Assembly (NCBI RefSeq): GCF_003339685.1 | Contig: NZ_QPKI01000007.1 | Location: 324 to 64,323 of the forward strand | Source of the DNA: Halomonas sp. DQ26W | GTDB taxonomy: Bacteria; Pseudomonadota; Gammaproteobacteria; Pseudomonadales; Halomonadaceae | Reading direction: 5' to 3' | Length of the DNA stretch: 64,000 bases | Shown: in pieces, positions 35,471 to 44,812 of the stretch | How positions within the stretch are numbered: position 1 is the first letter of the stretch | Layout of the letters: every line of letters starts with the position of its first letter | Notes under the pieces: model-generated | Databases searched by the model: none | What the model was told of the DNA's origin: nothing | Seen by the model: the letters and a program-made list of their open reading frames with translations, nothing else | Made by a program: the position numbers and the translations under genes

Positions 35471-36265
35471 ATGCCTGATCACGCTTCTCCCTTCTCGTTG
35501 GCCGGCGACCGTCACTTCGATGGTCTGGCCGAGAAATTTGCCGGCAGCCTCTATGGTGGCCCTCGCGGGGCGCTGCGTCTGGCCCTGCTCGATCGCCTGC
35601 TGCCGGAAATGCTCGACCTCTACGGCCAGCCGGTGCTCGACGTGGGCGGTGGTCTGGGCCAGCTCTCGGGCTGGTTTGCCCGGCGGGGTCATGCGGTGAC
35701 TCTGGTCGAGCCGGCCTCCGACATGCTCGATCATGCCCGTCAGGCACTGGCTGGGCAGCCGATCACCTTCGTCGATGCATCGCTGCAGGCACTGTCGCAG
35801 CGTGCGGCAGGCCCATGGTCGTTGATTGCCTGTCACGCGGTGCTGGAGTGGCTGCACGACCCGCGTGCGGCGCTGGCTACCCTGGCGGGCCAGCTGGCGC
35901 CGGGAGGGCAGCTGTCGCTGATGGTGTTCAACCGCGATGCGTTGCGCATGTCAAATGTGGTCAAGGGCAACCTCGAGAAGGCGCTGGACGACCGCCTCGA
36001 GGGCACCGGCAAGCGCCAGCGGCTGACGCCGATCTCGCCGCTGACCCACCGCCAGATCGAGGCCTGGAGTGCCGAGAACGGCCTGGCCATCGAGGCAGTG
36101 GCGGGCATTCGTGTCTTTCACGACTATCTGCGCCACCCCCCGGCCACCGAGGCCGACTGGACTCGGCTGGTGGAGCTCGAGCAGCGCTACTGCCGCATGG
36201 AGCCCCACTGGCGGCTGGGACGCTACCTGCTCTACACCCTGGTTCGCACCGATACCCTCACCTGA
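35471..36265 (+). CDS. cmoM: tRNA 5-carboxymethoxyuridine methyltransferase CmoM
   Basis: A 264-residue SAM-dependent methyltransferase. The start DRHFDGLAEKFAGSLYGG and LRLALLDRLLPEML are typical of CmoM (formerly SmtA). Motif I is VLDVGGGLGQLSGWFARRGH, and the post-I acid is in VTLVEPASDMLD. It methylates cmo5U34 to mcmo5U34 in tRNA. Its substrate is made by CmoA and CmoB, encoded at 46904-48641 in this window. The ATG at 35471 gives the conserved start; upstream in-frame codons overlap the amidase gene. Confidence 0.88.
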   Translation: MPDHASPFSLAGDRHFDGLAEKFAGSLYGGPRGALRLALLDRLLPEMLDLYGQPVLDVGGGLGQLSGWFARRGHAVTLVEPASDMLDHARQALAGQPITFVDASLQALSQRAAGPWSLIACHAVLEWLHDPRAALATLAGQLAPGGQLSLMVFNRDALRMSNVVKGNLEKALDDRLEGTGKRQRLTPISPLTHRQIEAWSAENGLAIEAVAGIRVFHDYLRHPPATEADWTRLVELEQRYCRMEPHWRLGRYLLYTLVRTDTLT

Positions 36266-36280
36266 TCAAGGAGCTCCTCG

Positions 36281-37309
36281 ATGCCCGCCGAGACCCCGGT
36301 CTGCCAGCTGCTCGAACGCCAGGACGCCGACTATAGTGGTTGGCTGTGGGCATCACCGCCCCGTGACGCCTGGCTCGAGGCTGTCGAGGGTGGGGCGAGG
36401 CAGGGCAGCGTGCTCAGCGCCGACCATGCGGTGCTGCAAGCCTGGCGGGCCCTCGGCCGCAAGGCCAACTCTCCCTTCGATACCCCGGTTTCGGCCGAGC
36501 CCCTGGGGGTGGTGCTGTTCTGGCCCAAGGCCCACGCCCTGGGAGAGTGGTGGCTGTTTTGGCTTTGCGCCAATCTGCCTGCGGGAACGCGGCTGCAGCT
36601 GGTGGGGGAGAACCAGGGCGGTATCAAACGGGTGCTCAAGGTGCTGGCGGCGCTGGGACTGGGCTGTCGAAAACGCGATAGCGCTCGGCGCTGTTCGCTG
36701 TTCGAGACGCGCCTGGGCCGGGTGGATATCGACCCGGAGGCGGCGTGGTCCTCCTTCGCGGCCGAGGGGCTGACCCTGATCAGCCACCCGGGCGTGTTCG
36801 GCCACGGCAAGCTTGATGATGGCACCAGGCTGTTGCTCGAGCAGTTGCAGAATGTGCTGCCGGAAGGCGGGGCGAAAGGGCGGGGCGAGCTACTCGATAT
36901 GGGTTGCGGCGACGGGGTGCTGGCGGCCTGGCTGGCGCGGCGCGGTCACAGGGTCACGGCGGTGGACGTCAATGGCTTTGCCGTCGAGGCGACCCGGCGC
37001 ACCCTGGCCACCAACGACTTGCAGGGCGAGGTGCTGGCCGGCGATGTCTACTCGACCCTCGGCGAGCGGCGTTTCGAGGTCATCGTCAGCAATCCCCCGT
37101 TCCATCAGGAGCGCAGCATCGACTACGGCCCGGCCGGGCGCCTGATTCGCGAGGCGCCCGAGCACTTGCGGCCGGGCGGCCGGCTCATCCTGGTGGCCAA
37201 CACCTTCCTGCCCTACCCGGATCTGCTGGAGAGTACCTTCGGCGGCTTTGAAATCCTTGCCGACGACCGGCGCTTTCGGGTCTATCGAGCGGTGAAGGCG
37301 AGGCGCTGA
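36281..37309 (+). CDS. rsmC: 16S rRNA m2G1207 methyltransferase RsmC
   Basis: A 342-residue protein with the RsmC layout: a degenerate N-terminal methyltransferase-like domain (about 1-165) and an active C-terminal one with LLDMGCGDGVLAAWLARRGH and the catalytic NPPFH motif (VIVSNPPFHQERSIDYG) for N2-guanine methylation. AAGGAG precedes the ATG by 8 nt. It follows cmoM by 15 bases, so two RNA methyltransferases share a transcript. Confidence 0.93.
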   Translation: MPAETPVCQLLERQDADYSGWLWASPPRDAWLEAVEGGARQGSVLSADHAVLQAWRALGRKANSPFDTPVSAEPLGVVLFWPKAHALGEWWLFWLCANLPAGTRLQLVGENQGGIKRVLKVLAALGLGCRKRDSARRCSLFETRLGRVDIDPEAAWSSFAAEGLTLISHPGVFGHGKLDDGTRLLLEQLQNVLPEGGAKGRGELLDMGCGDGVLAAWLARRGHRVTAVDVNGFAVEATRRTLATNDLQGEVLAGDVYSTLGERRFEVIVSNPPFHQERSIDYGPAGRLIREAPEHLRPGGRLILVANTFLPYPDLLESTFGGFEILADDRRFRVYRAVKARR

Positions 37310-37333
37310 TTCTCCTGATATTCAGGCTAGCCT

Positions 37334-37588
37334 TCAGGCGACGCGTCCGTGGTGCTGGGTCGTGTCGCCGCGTCCGGCAATCAGGCCTTTGACGGAAATA
37401 TCTTCATCGAGGTCGTCCCAGTGCAGTCCCTTTCCGGAATAGCTGATCCGGTACTGCTCGCGTTCAACGGGGCTGGCATGCAGCAAGCGGGGGAACCAGG
37501 CCAAGGGCACGCCCAGGGTCCGGCCGTCGCTGAGTTCGACCCACATGGTGTGCTCGTCAAAGCTGACGGTCTTGGCGGAAATGCTCAT
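37334..37588 (-). CDS. DUF2442 family small protein
   Basis: 84 residues: MSISAKTVSFDEHTMWVELS, DGRTLGVPLAWFPRLLHASP, REQYRISYSGKGLHWDDLDE, DISVKGLIAG. The PLAWFPRL and GxHWDDLDEDISV motifs identify DUF2442. Members usually sit beside a DUF4160 gene, as here, and are often listed among toxin-antitoxin-like pairs. The ATG at 37588 lies inside the DUF4160 gene (32-base overlap). Confidence 0.85.
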   Translation of the reverse strand: MSISAKTVSFDEHTMWVELSDGRTLGVPLAWFPRLLHASPVEREQYRISYSGKGLHWDDLDEDISVKGLIAGRGDTTQHHGRVA

Positions 37589-37814
37589 TCCAGGCCCTCT
37601 CGATCTCGCTGCGATGTGCTTCCACCAGCTGCATGAGCTGTGCAAGCTGCTTTCTATTGTAGCCACAGCTGTTGGCGATGGCGATTTGTGGCATGACCCA
37701 TATCTTGGCTTCGCCGTCTCCGCTCTCGGCATGGATATGCATGGGTTCCAGCGGGTTCCCTTCATTCGAGTAGAAGAAGAAACGAATTCCCTTGTAGCGG
37801 AATACCACGGGCAT
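37557..37814 (-). CDS. DUF4160 family small protein
   Basis: 85 residues: MPVVFRYKGIRFFFYSNEGN, PLEPMHIHAESGDGEAKIWV, then an Asn/Lys-rich helix. The EPMHIHAESGDGEAKIWV core is the DUF4160 signature. GGAGG lies 5 nt before the ATG. It precedes and overlaps DUF2442; both are encoded opposite to rsmC and in the same direction as greB, 14 bases after it. Biochemical role is unknown. Confidence 0.87.
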   Translation of the reverse strand: MPVVFRYKGIRFFFYSNEGNPLEPMHIHAESGDGEAKIWVMPQIAIANSCGYNRKQLAQLMQLVEAHRSEIERAWNEHFRQDRQL

Positions 37815-37828
37815 GGTGCCTCCATGCG

Positions 37829-38353
37829 TTACTGTTGCGGATCGCGGTAGGCGATATCCGTGATCACGTAGGTGGTGTCGCCGGCCGGTGCCTTCACCGT
37901 CACGTCGTCGTCCAGCGCCTTGCCCAGCAGGGCACGGGCCAAGGGTGCGTCGACGCTGATCCAGCGCTTGGCGGTATCGGTCTCGTCATGGCCGACGATG
38001 CGAATGCGCATCTCCTCGCCTTCCTCGTCTTCCAGGGTGACGAAGGCACCGAAATAGACCTTGTCGGTCGCCGCCGGCAGCCGGTCCACCACCTGTAGTT
38101 CGTCGAGCCGCTTGGTCAGGTAGCGGATCCGCGCGATGACGCGGTTGAGCTCCTTCTTGTTGTAGGTGTAGTCGGCGTTCTCGCTGCGGTCCCCCAGTGC
38201 CGCCGCCTCACCGACCTTGGCCGACAGGGCCGGGCGCTTCACCCGGGAGAGGTGGTCGAGGATGCCGCGCAGGCGTTCCGCCCCCTCGAGGGTGATCAGG
38301 TTGCTCTTGGGTTCCTGGCGCGGGTCCTTGGCCGGGTCGCGCCAGCGGGTCAT
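37829..38353 (-). CDS. greB: Transcript cleavage factor GreB
   Basis: A 174-residue elongation factor that rescues backtracked RNA polymerase. The N-terminal coiled coil carries the two acidic tip residues (LGDRSENADYTYNKKELN), and the C-terminal FKBP-like domain has DTAKRWISVDAPLARALLGK and GDTTYVITDIAYR. The length and the basic extension before LITLEGAERL favour GreB over GreA. The ATG at 38353 is chosen; one five codons earlier (38368) is equally possible. Confidence 0.92.
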   Translation of the reverse strand: MTRWRDPAKDPRQEPKSNLITLEGAERLRGILDHLSRVKRPALSAKVGEAAALGDRSENADYTYNKKELNRVIARIRYLTKRLDELQVVDRLPAATDKVYFGAFVTLEDEEGEEMRIRIVGHDETDTAKRWISVDAPLARALLGKALDDDVTVKAPAGDTTYVITDIAYRDPQQ

Positions 38354-38617
38354 GTTGCGGCCCTTCATGCCATTCCGCTCCTGTTTGGACTGAGAGTCGC
38401 AACATACGCCATTCTCCCGGCGCTGGCCAAGCGTCGGAGCGGGAAGAGGCCCGAGCCCTGCTGGCGACGCTCTGATCCTTCCTGGCTGTTCCTCTCTTCC
38501 GCAACCCTCCTCCTGGCCCTGCCCTTGGCTGCCGTGCCGGTCGCCCTGACCGCACAGCAGTTGGCTTTCCGGTCCCCGGTCATGATAATGGTCGCCATTC
38601 GTCGATTGGAGAATGGC

Positions 38618-39280
38618 ATGCCCAACAGCCACGACCAGAACCTCGACTACGACCAGAGTCGCGAGATCACGCTTCTTCCCGGCTTTTCGTTGGCCGATGT
38701 GGAGCTGCGCGAGCGGCGCTGCTTGTATCAAGGCTTCTTTCGCCTGGAAGAGGTTCACCTTCGACATCGCCTCTTCGAGGGTGGCTGGAGCGGCGAGGTG
38801 GTGCGTGAGGTGCATTGCCGTCATGATGCTGTGGGGGTGCTGCTTTACGATGTGGAGCGAGATTGCGTCGTACTGGTGGAGCAGATCCGCGCCGGTGCCT
38901 TGTCCGACCAGGTTTCGCCCTGGAAGCTCGAAGTGGTAGCCGGCCTGGTCGAAGCAGGGGAGAGCCGGGCCGAGGTGGCTCGCCGCGAGGCCATGGAGGA
39001 AGCCGGCTGCCCCGTTGACGATCTGATTGAATTGCACACCTACTACCCGAGCCCGGGTGCCTGCGACGAACGGGTGACTCTCTATTGTGCCCTCGTCGAT
39101 TGTGGCGGGCTGGGAGGCGTGCATGGGCTCGACGAAGAACACGAGGACATTCGCGTCCACGTGCTACCGTTTACCGAAGCTTGGGAACTCCTGCAGGCTG
39201 GCCGACTCGACAATGCCATGTGTCTCATCGCCTTTTACTGGCTGGCTGCCGAGCGAGCATCTCTGAGAGCAAGGAGGTAG
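38618..39280 (+). CDS. nudF: ADP-ribose pyrophosphatase NudF
   Basis: A 220-residue Nudix hydrolase cleaving ADP-ribose to AMP and ribose-5-phosphate. The Nudix box is GLVEAGESRAEVARREAMEE followed by AGC, and the substrate-specific part TYYPSPGACDERVTLY fits the ADPRase branch. GGAG lies 6 nt before the ATG at 38618; earlier in-frame ATGs (38582, 38588) lack a site. It is followed by yqiB and cpdA as in E. coli. Confidence 0.93.
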   Translation: MPNSHDQNLDYDQSREITLLPGFSLADVELRERRCLYQGFFRLEEVHLRHRLFEGGWSGEVVREVHCRHDAVGVLLYDVERDCVVLVEQIRAGALSDQVSPWKLEVVAGLVEAGESRAEVARREAMEEAGCPVDDLIELHTYYPSPGACDERVTLYCALVDCGGLGGVHGLDEEHEDIRVHVLPFTEAWELLQAGRLDNAMCLIAFYWLAAERASLRARR

Positions 39281-39281
39281 C

Positions 39282-39728
39282 GTGGCAAGAACCGCCTATG
39301 TGACCGACCTGAAGGGCCTGCAGGGGGAATGCAGTGCCAACTACCTGCGCCTGTCCCGGCTGCTGGGTGATCTTGGCGAGGGTGAATCGCGCCAGCTGGA
39401 GCTGACAGGGCGCAATGGCCGCTTCGGCACCCTGCAACTGGAGATACTTGAGCAGGCACCCTATACCACCATGGCGCGGGTCACCCAGAGCGGTCTCATG
39501 GAGGGGCTCATCGAGCCGCCGCGCATGCGGGTGCATCTCTATCATGACGTGCGCATGGCCGAGGTCACCGATTTTCAGCGCGAACGCCACTTCGACGGCC
39601 GCTACCGCTACCCCAACCTGCGCATGTTCCAGCCCGACGAAAAACTGCAGCTCAATCGCTTCCTTGGCGAGTGGCTGGCCCATGGCCTGGCGCACGGCCA
39701 CCCCGCCGACCTGCCCGAACTGCCTTGA
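39282..39728 (+). CDS. yqiB: DUF1249 family protein YqiB
   Basis: 148 residues with a GTG start behind AGGAGG, two bases after nudF. LQGECSANYLRLSRLLGD, VHLYHDVRMAEVTDFQRERH and RYRYPNLRMFQPDEKLQLNR mark DUF1249. Function is unknown. The fixed order nudF-yqiB-cpdA links it to nucleotide turnover only by position. Confidence 0.9.
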   Translation: MARTAYVTDLKGLQGECSANYLRLSRLLGDLGEGESRQLELTGRNGRFGTLQLEILEQAPYTTMARVTQSGLMEGLIEPPRMRVHLYHDVRMAEVTDFQRERHFDGRYRYPNLRMFQPDEKLQLNRFLGEWLAHGLAHGHPADLPELP

Positions 39729-39761
39729 CGAGGGCGTTACCTTGATGAGCGAGCTGCCCTG

Positions 39762-40484
39762 ATGCGTATCGTCCAGATCACCGACTGCCACCTCCATGCC
39801 GATCTCCGGGCACGCTCCCGGGCCGGCTTCCCCCTGCGCCAACTCGAGGCGGTGGTGAACGCCGCCATCGGTGAGCATCCCGACCTGGTGCTGGTCACCG
39901 GCGATGTCAGCCAGGATGAGACCACGGCCTCCTATGAGCTGGCCCATGGGGTGCTGTCGCGGCTGGATTGCCCCTGGTTCTGGCTGGCCGGCAACCACGA
40001 TCAGCCCCAATTGATGGAGCCGGTCAAGGCCATCCGCCGGGAGGTCGATCTCGGCGGTTGGCGCCTGTTGACGGTGGATACCTGCGTGCCTGGCCAGGCC
40101 CATGGCGAGATCGGGGAAACGCGTCTTGCCGAGCTGGTCGAGCGGCTGGGAGCGGACGACCGGCCCACGCTGCTGGCCATGCACCATCCGCCGCTCATCC
40201 TGGGCTCGGAATGGCTCGATGCCATCGGGCTAAAGGATCGCGACGTTCTGTGGCAGACCCTGGCCGACTTTCCCCAGGTAAGAATGATCCTCTGCGGTCA
40301 CATTCACCAGGCGCTGGCCAGCCAACGGCAGGGGGTGGCCATCTACGGTGCCCCCTCCACGACCGATCAGTTCCTGTCTGGCTCGGCTGATTTCGCCATC
40401 GACGAGGCCTCTCGTCCCGGCTATCGCATCGTGGAGCTGGCCGGCGGCGAGTGGCTGACCTGGGTGGAGCGTGTCGACCTCTGA
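39762..40484 (+). CDS. cpdA: 3',5'-cyclic-AMP phosphodiesterase CpdA
   Basis: A 240-residue calcineurin-like metallophosphoesterase degrading cAMP. The metal ligands appear in order: DCHLHAD, GDVSQDE, AGNHDQP, MHHPP and CGHIHQA. The class III cAMP phosphodiesterase layout and the position after yqiB support CpdA. No Shine-Dalgarno site is obvious; the ATG at 39762 gives the conserved MRIVQITDCHLH. Confidence 0.93.
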   Translation: MRIVQITDCHLHADLRARSRAGFPLRQLEAVVNAAIGEHPDLVLVTGDVSQDETTASYELAHGVLSRLDCPWFWLAGNHDQPQLMEPVKAIRREVDLGGWRLLTVDTCVPGQAHGEIGETRLAELVERLGADDRPTLLAMHHPPLILGSEWLDAIGLKDRDVLWQTLADFPQVRMILCGHIHQALASQRQGVAIYGAPSTTDQFLSGSADFAIDEASRPGYRIVELAGGEWLTWVERVDL

Positions 40485-40610
40485 CAGCGTAGCGTTATTC
40501 ATATATCGACTAAAAAGATAGGCAATCATTCTTTTACGTTATTATGGTTCCGGCGTTAACCTGTCTCGCATGATCCTACTTGCCCTTAGTCATGCGAGGT
40601 ACCCGGGCCG

Positions 40611-41585
40611 ATGACCAGTCTTCATGCACCCGCACGCGAGCCGGCCGCCCAGGCTGCCGGAGCGGAGCAGGCGTCTCTTTCGACCCAGCGCCTGACCCAT
40701 CTCCAGCAGTTGGAAGCCGAGTCCATCCATATCATTCGCGAGGTGGCCGCCGAGTTTGCCAATCCGGTGATGATGTATTCCATCGGCAAGGACTCCTCGG
40801 TGATGCTGCACCTGGCGCGCAAGGCCTTCTATCCCGGCCCGCCGCCGTTCCCGCTGCTCCACGTGGACACCACCTGGAAGTTCCGCGAGATGATCGAGTT
40901 CCGCGATCGCATGGCGGCTGAGGTGGGCATGGAGCTGCTGGTGCATACCAACGAAGAGGGGCGTGCCGCCGGCATCAACCCCTTCGACCACGGTTCCAGC
41001 GGCTATACCGACGTGATGAAGACCGAGGCCCTCAAGCAGGCGCTGAACAAGTATGGTTTCGATGCCGCCTTCGGCGGTGCTCGTCGCGACGAGGAGGCAA
41101 GCCGGGCCAAGGAGCGGGTTTTCTCGTTTCGCGACAAGTTTCACCGCTGGGACCCCAAGAACCAGCGCCCGGAGCTGTGGAATCTCTACAACGCCCGCAT
41201 CAACAAGGGCGAGTCGATCCGCGCCTTTCCGCTCTCCAACTGGACCGAGCTGGATATCTGGCAGTACATCCATCTGGAGCAGATTCCCATCGTGCCACTC
41301 TACTTCAGCGCCCCGCGCCCGGTCGTCGAACGCGACGGCATGCTGGTGATGGTCGATGACGACCGCCTGCCGTTGGCCGAGGGCGAGGTGCCCGAGCAGA
41401 GGTGGGTTCGCTTCCGTACCCTGGGTTGCTATCCGCTCACCGGCGCCGTGGAGTCCAAGGCCGCCACGCTGCCCGAGATCATCCAGGAGATGCTGCTGAC
41501 GCGCACCAGCGAGCGCAGCGGCCGTGCCATCGATCACGACCAGGCCGGCTCCATGGAGAAGAAGAAGCGCGAGGGTTATTTCTAA
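40611..41585 (+). CDS. cysD: Sulfate adenylyltransferase small subunit CysD
   Basis: A 324-residue ATP sulfurylase subunit of the PP-loop family: [54 protein letters not shown], and the C-terminal [20 protein letters not shown]. It makes APS from sulfate and ATP together with the GTPase CysN. The first 28 residues are variable. The 126-base upstream region is AT-rich (40500-40550) and likely holds the promoter and a CysB-type control region, but no consensus can be asserted. Confidence 0.96.
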   Translation: MTSLHAPAREPAAQAAGAEQASLSTQRLTHLQQLEAESIHIIREVAAEFANPVMMYSIGKDSSVMLHLARKAFYPGPPPFPLLHVDTTWKFREMIEFRDRMAAEVGMELLVHTNEEGRAAGINPFDHGSSGYTDVMKTEALKQALNKYGFDAAFGGARRDEEASRAKERVFSFRDKFHRWDPKNQRPELWNLYNARINKGESIRAFPLSNWTELDIWQYIHLEQIPIVPLYFSAPRPVVERDGMLVMVDDDRLPLAEGEVPEQRWVRFRTLGCYPLTGAVESKAATLPEIIQEMLLTRTSERSGRAIDHDQAGSMEKKKREGYF

Positions 41586-43027
41586 TGGCACACCAATCGA
41601 ATCTCATTGCCGAGAATATCGAGCAGTACCTGCACGAGCACGAGAACAAGGACCTGCTGCGCTTCATCACCTGCGGCAGCGTCGACGACGGTAAGTCGAC
41701 CCTGATCGGTCGGTTGCTGCACGATTCAAAGATGATCTTCGACGATCACCTGGCGGCGATCACCCGGGACTCGAAGAAGAGTGGCACCACCGGCGAAGCG
41801 GTGGACCTGGCGCTGCTGGTCGATGGCCTGCAGTCGGAGCGCGAGCAGGGCATTACCATCGATGTGGCTTATCGCTTCTTCTCCACCGACAAGCGCAAGT
41901 TCATCATCGCCGATACCCCGGGCCACGAGCAGTACACCCGTAACATGGCTACCGGTGCCTCCAACGCCAGCCTGGCGATCATCCTGATCGATGCCCGCTA
42001 CGGGGTGCAGACCCAGACCCGCCGGCACAGCTTCATCGCCGACCTGCTGGGCATCAAGCACCTGTTGATCGCGGTCAACAAGATGGACCTGGTGGGTTTC
42101 GAGGAAGCACGCTTCAACGAGATCGTGGCCGACTATCGGCGCTTCGCCGAGCAACTGTCGGCCAGCGACATCCGCTTCGTGCCGATCTCGGCACTGGAAG
42201 GCGACAACGTGGTCAACCGCAGCGACCGCTCGCCCTGGTACTCCGTCGACGGCGAGCCAGGCCCGGCCCTGCTGGAGTTGCTGGAAACCGTCGAGGTGTC
42301 ACGGGACCGCAACGTGGTCGATCTACGCTTTCCGGTGCAGTACGTCAACCGACCGAACCTGGATTTCCGCGGTTATGCCGGCACCCTGGAGGCGGGCATA
42401 TTGCGCCCCGGGCTTGCGGTCAAGGTGCTGCCCTCGGGCAAGACCAGCCGCGTCGAGCGGGTTGTCACCTTCGATGGCGATCTGGAGGCCGCCTGGCCGG
42501 GCCAGGCGGTCACCGTCACCCTGGAAGACGAGCTCGATATCTCCCGTGGGGACTGGATCGTCGCCGAGGGTGCCGATATCGCCCTGTCGAACCGTTTCGA
42601 TGCCGATATCGTCTGGATGCACGAGCAGCCCCTGGCGCCGGGCCGTCAGGTGGACATTCGCCTGGCGGGACGCTCGGTCTCCGGCCAGGTGAGTACCATT
42701 CACCACCAGGTGGACGTCAACACCCTGGAGCGGCACGGCACCGATCAGCTCGAGCTCAATGCCATCGCCCGCTGCCGCGTCGAGCTGACCGCCGAGGTGG
42801 CCCTGGATCCCTACGAGCAGAGCCCTGGCACCGGCAGCTTCATCGTCATCGACCGGCTGACCAACGTCACCGTGGGGGCGGGAATGATACGCTCCATCGC
42901 TGGAGACGAGGAGAAGCCAAGCGGTGAGATTGACTGGGCTGCCTTCGAGGCGGACCTCAATGCGCTGGTGCGCAAGCACTTCCCCCACTGGGAGGCGAAG
43001 GACGTGCGCGACCTGCTGACACGCTGA
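41585..43027 (+). CDS. cysN: Sulfate adenylyltransferase large subunit CysN (GTPase)
   Basis: A 480-residue EF-Tu-like GTPase: G1 [16 protein letters not shown]2 region [12 protein letters not shown]3 [13 protein letters not shown]4 NKMDLVG. It drives APS formation by GTP hydrolysis. There is no fused APS kinase (CysC) domain; the protein ends after the third beta-barrel domain. The ATG at 41585 shares a base with the cysD stop (TAATG), so expression is coupled. Confidence 0.96.
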   Translation: MAHQSNLIAENIEQYLHEHENKDLLRFITCGSVDDGKSTLIGRLLHDSKMIFDDHLAAITRDSKKSGTTGEAVDLALLVDGLQSEREQGITIDVAYRFFSTDKRKFIIADTPGHEQYTRNMATGASNASLAIILIDARYGVQTQTRRHSFIADLLGIKHLLIAVNKMDLVGFEEARFNEIVADYRRFAEQLSASDIRFVPISALEGDNVVNRSDRSPWYSVDGEPGPALLELLETVEVSRDRNVVDLRFPVQYVNRPNLDFRGYAGTLEAGILRPGLAVKVLPSGKTSRVERVVTFDGDLEAAWPGQAVTVTLEDELDISRGDWIVAEGADIALSNRFDADIVWMHEQPLAPGRQVDIRLAGRSVSGQVSTIHHQVDVNTLERHGTDQLELNAIARCRVELTAEVALDPYEQSPGTGSFIVIDRLTNVTVGAGMIRSIAGDEEKPSGEIDWAAFEADLNALVRKHFPHWEAKDVRDLLTR

Positions 43028-43041
43028 TCGCGTCATCCTGC

Positions 43042-43127
43042 TGTCTTCGATGCCCTGCTAATACTGTCTTCGAAGCCCTGTTAATGCTATCTACGAAGCC
43101 CTGTTAATATACGGGGCTTCGTTTTTT
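43042..43127 (+). terminator. Terminator of cysDN built on three 23-bp tandem repeats
   Basis: Three imperfect 23-bp copies start at 43042, 43065 and 43088 (core CGAAGCCCTGTTAAT). ACGAAGCCC of the third (43093-43101) pairs with GGGCTTCGT (43114-43122), followed by six T residues. The second copy has the same left arm, so alternative hairpins with longer loops can form. Confidence 0.88.
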
Positions 43128-43168
43128 CGGCTGTCGATTCGCTTTTCCATCCTGCACCAGGGATTTTT

Positions 43169-44539
43169 ATGCCGCCCAACGCCGTACCCCATGATGTTCC
43201 CTTCCGCGAGGCGGTGCATATCTGGCTGCGTATAGCCCTGTTGAGCTTCGGCGGGCCCGCAGGCCAGATCGCGGTCATGCATCGTATCCTGGTAGAAGAA
43301 AAGCGGTGGATCGGCGAGAACCGTTTCCTGCATGCCTTGAACTACTGCATGCTGCTGCCCGGCCCCGAGGCGCAGCAGCTGGCGATCTATATCGGCTGGC
43401 TGATGCACCGCACTCGGGGCGGTCTGCTGGCGGGTACGCTCTTTGTGCTGCCGGGTTTCATTGCCATCCTGGCGCTAAGTTACCTCTATGCGGCGTTGGG
43501 CAATGTGGGCCTGGTCGAAGGACTCTTCTTCGGCCTCAAGGCGGCGGTGCTGGCCATCGTGGTAAACGCAGTGGTGCGGATCGGCAAGCGGGCCTTGAAG
43601 AACAACGTCATGCTGGGCATTGCCGCCGCGGCCTTCGTGGCCATCTTCTTTCTGGATATCGCCTTCCCCCTGATCATCGTTTCGGCGGCCCTGATCGGCT
43701 ATTTCGGCGGTCGGGCGGGCTCGCCGCTGTTCCAGGTAGGGGGCGGCCATGGTGCCAGCGGGGAAAGGGGGCTTGCCGATAGCGACTCATTGCTCGGCGA
43801 GCAGTTGCCGGATCATGCCCGCGTCAATCGGGCCTGGTCGCTCAAGGTCTCGGCCATCTTCCTTTCCCTATGGCTCACCCCGGTGCTCCTGCTTATTGCC
43901 GTGCTCGGCTTCGACAGTGTCTTTACCCAGATCGCCACCTTCTTCAGCCAGATGGCCGTGGTTACCTTCGGCGGTGCCTACGCGGTGCTGAGCTACGTGG
44001 CCCAGGCAGCGGTTCAGAACTATGGCTGGCTGGCGCCGGGGGAGATGCTCGACGGGCTGGGCATGGCCGAGACCACACCCGGCCCCCTGATCCAGGTGGT
44101 ACAGTTCGTCGGCTTCATGGGGGCATTTCGCGACGCCGGCGCCCTGGACCCCTGGGTGGCGGCGACTTTTGCCGCGGTGCTGACCACCTGGGTGACCTTC
44201 GTGCCCTGCTTCCTATGGATATTCCTCGGCGCGCCCTACGTGGAACGGTTGCGCGACAACGCCGCCCTGAGCGGCGCGATGACGGCCATCACCGCCGCCG
44301 TGGTGGGGGTGGTGCTCAACCTGGCGGTGTGGTTCGGCATCCATGTGGTGTTCGGCGAAGTGGGGGAGTGGCGCGGGGCGGGCCTGCGGCTGCTGATTCC
44401 CGACCTGGCCACCCTGGATCCATTGGCCCTGCTGCTCTCGGCCGGGGCCATGTTGGCGATATTCCGTTTCAAGCTGGGTATGCTCAAGGTGCTGGGTGGC
44501 TGTGCGCTGCTGGGTATGGTGTTTTCCCTGCTGAGTTAG
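43169..44539 (+). CDS. chrA: Chromate transporter ChrA
   Basis: A 456-residue, two-domain (long-chain) CHR-family membrane protein. Each half carries the family motif: LLSFGGPAGQIAVMHRILVE with LLPGPEAQQLAIYIGW, and AVVTFGGAYAVLSYVAQAAV with AETTPGPLIQVVQFVGF. These pumps expel chromate, a sulfate analogue. About 10-12 TM segments are seen. It lies 141 bases after cysN, beyond its terminator, so it has its own promoter, but the clustering with sulfate activation is suggestive. Confidence 0.93.
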   Translation: MPPNAVPHDVPFREAVHIWLRIALLSFGGPAGQIAVMHRILVEEKRWIGENRFLHALNYCMLLPGPEAQQLAIYIGWLMHRTRGGLLAGTLFVLPGFIAILALSYLYAALGNVGLVEGLFFGLKAAVLAIVVNAVVRIGKRALKNNVMLGIAAAAFVAIFFLDIAFPLIIVSAALIGYFGGRAGSPLFQVGGGHGASGERGLADSDSLLGEQLPDHARVNRAWSLKVSAIFLSLWLTPVLLLIAVLGFDSVFTQIATFFSQMAVVTFGGAYAVLSYVAQAAVQNYGWLAPGEMLDGLGMAETTPGPLIQVVQFVGFMGAFRDAGALDPWVAATFAAVLTTWVTFVPCFLWIFLGAPYVERLRDNAALSGAMTAITAAVVGVVLNLAVWFGIHVVFGEVGEWRGAGLRLLIPDLATLDPLALLLSAGAMLAIFRFKLGMLKVLGGCALLGMVFSLLS

Positions 44540-44540
44540 T

Positions 44541-44677
44541 CATTGTCGGAAAAGTGTCTGCGCCCGGCCATACGGCGTTAAAAATCAGCTCAAAGTACTC
44601 ATTTACACTCCGTAGACTCCGTCTTTTCGCTAATTTTTGCCTTGTCTGACCATCGCTCGTCGACTTTTCAGACAATG
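44541..44677. repeat. 137-bp inverted-repeat element (MITE-like) after chrA
   Basis: The ends are CATTGTCGGAAAAGT (44541-44555) and ACTTTTCAGACAATG (44663-44677), inverted with one mismatch in 15. Inside, AAAAATCAGC (44580-44589) is complementary to GCTAATTTTT (44629-44638) with one G-T-type mismatch. It begins directly after the chrA stop codon and is more AT-rich than its surroundings. No coding frame is present. It looks like a dispersed repeat or a miniature transposable element. Confidence 0.6.
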
Positions 44678-44812
44678 CCTGGTGTCCGCTGCGTTGGTTG
44701 TGTGAGTGGCGCCATTGGCTTGCACTTGGGTCGCAATGCTCCACACTGGCCGGTACACCTTCCGGTTGATGGGCTGGGGCCAGGCACGCAGTGCAGGCAG
44801 GGAAGGACGGGG

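Noticed and set aside
43042-43110. Three spaced repeats that could suggest a mini CRISPR array
   Set aside because: The units are directly adjacent 23-bp tandem copies without spacers and end in a normal terminator; no cas genes are present.
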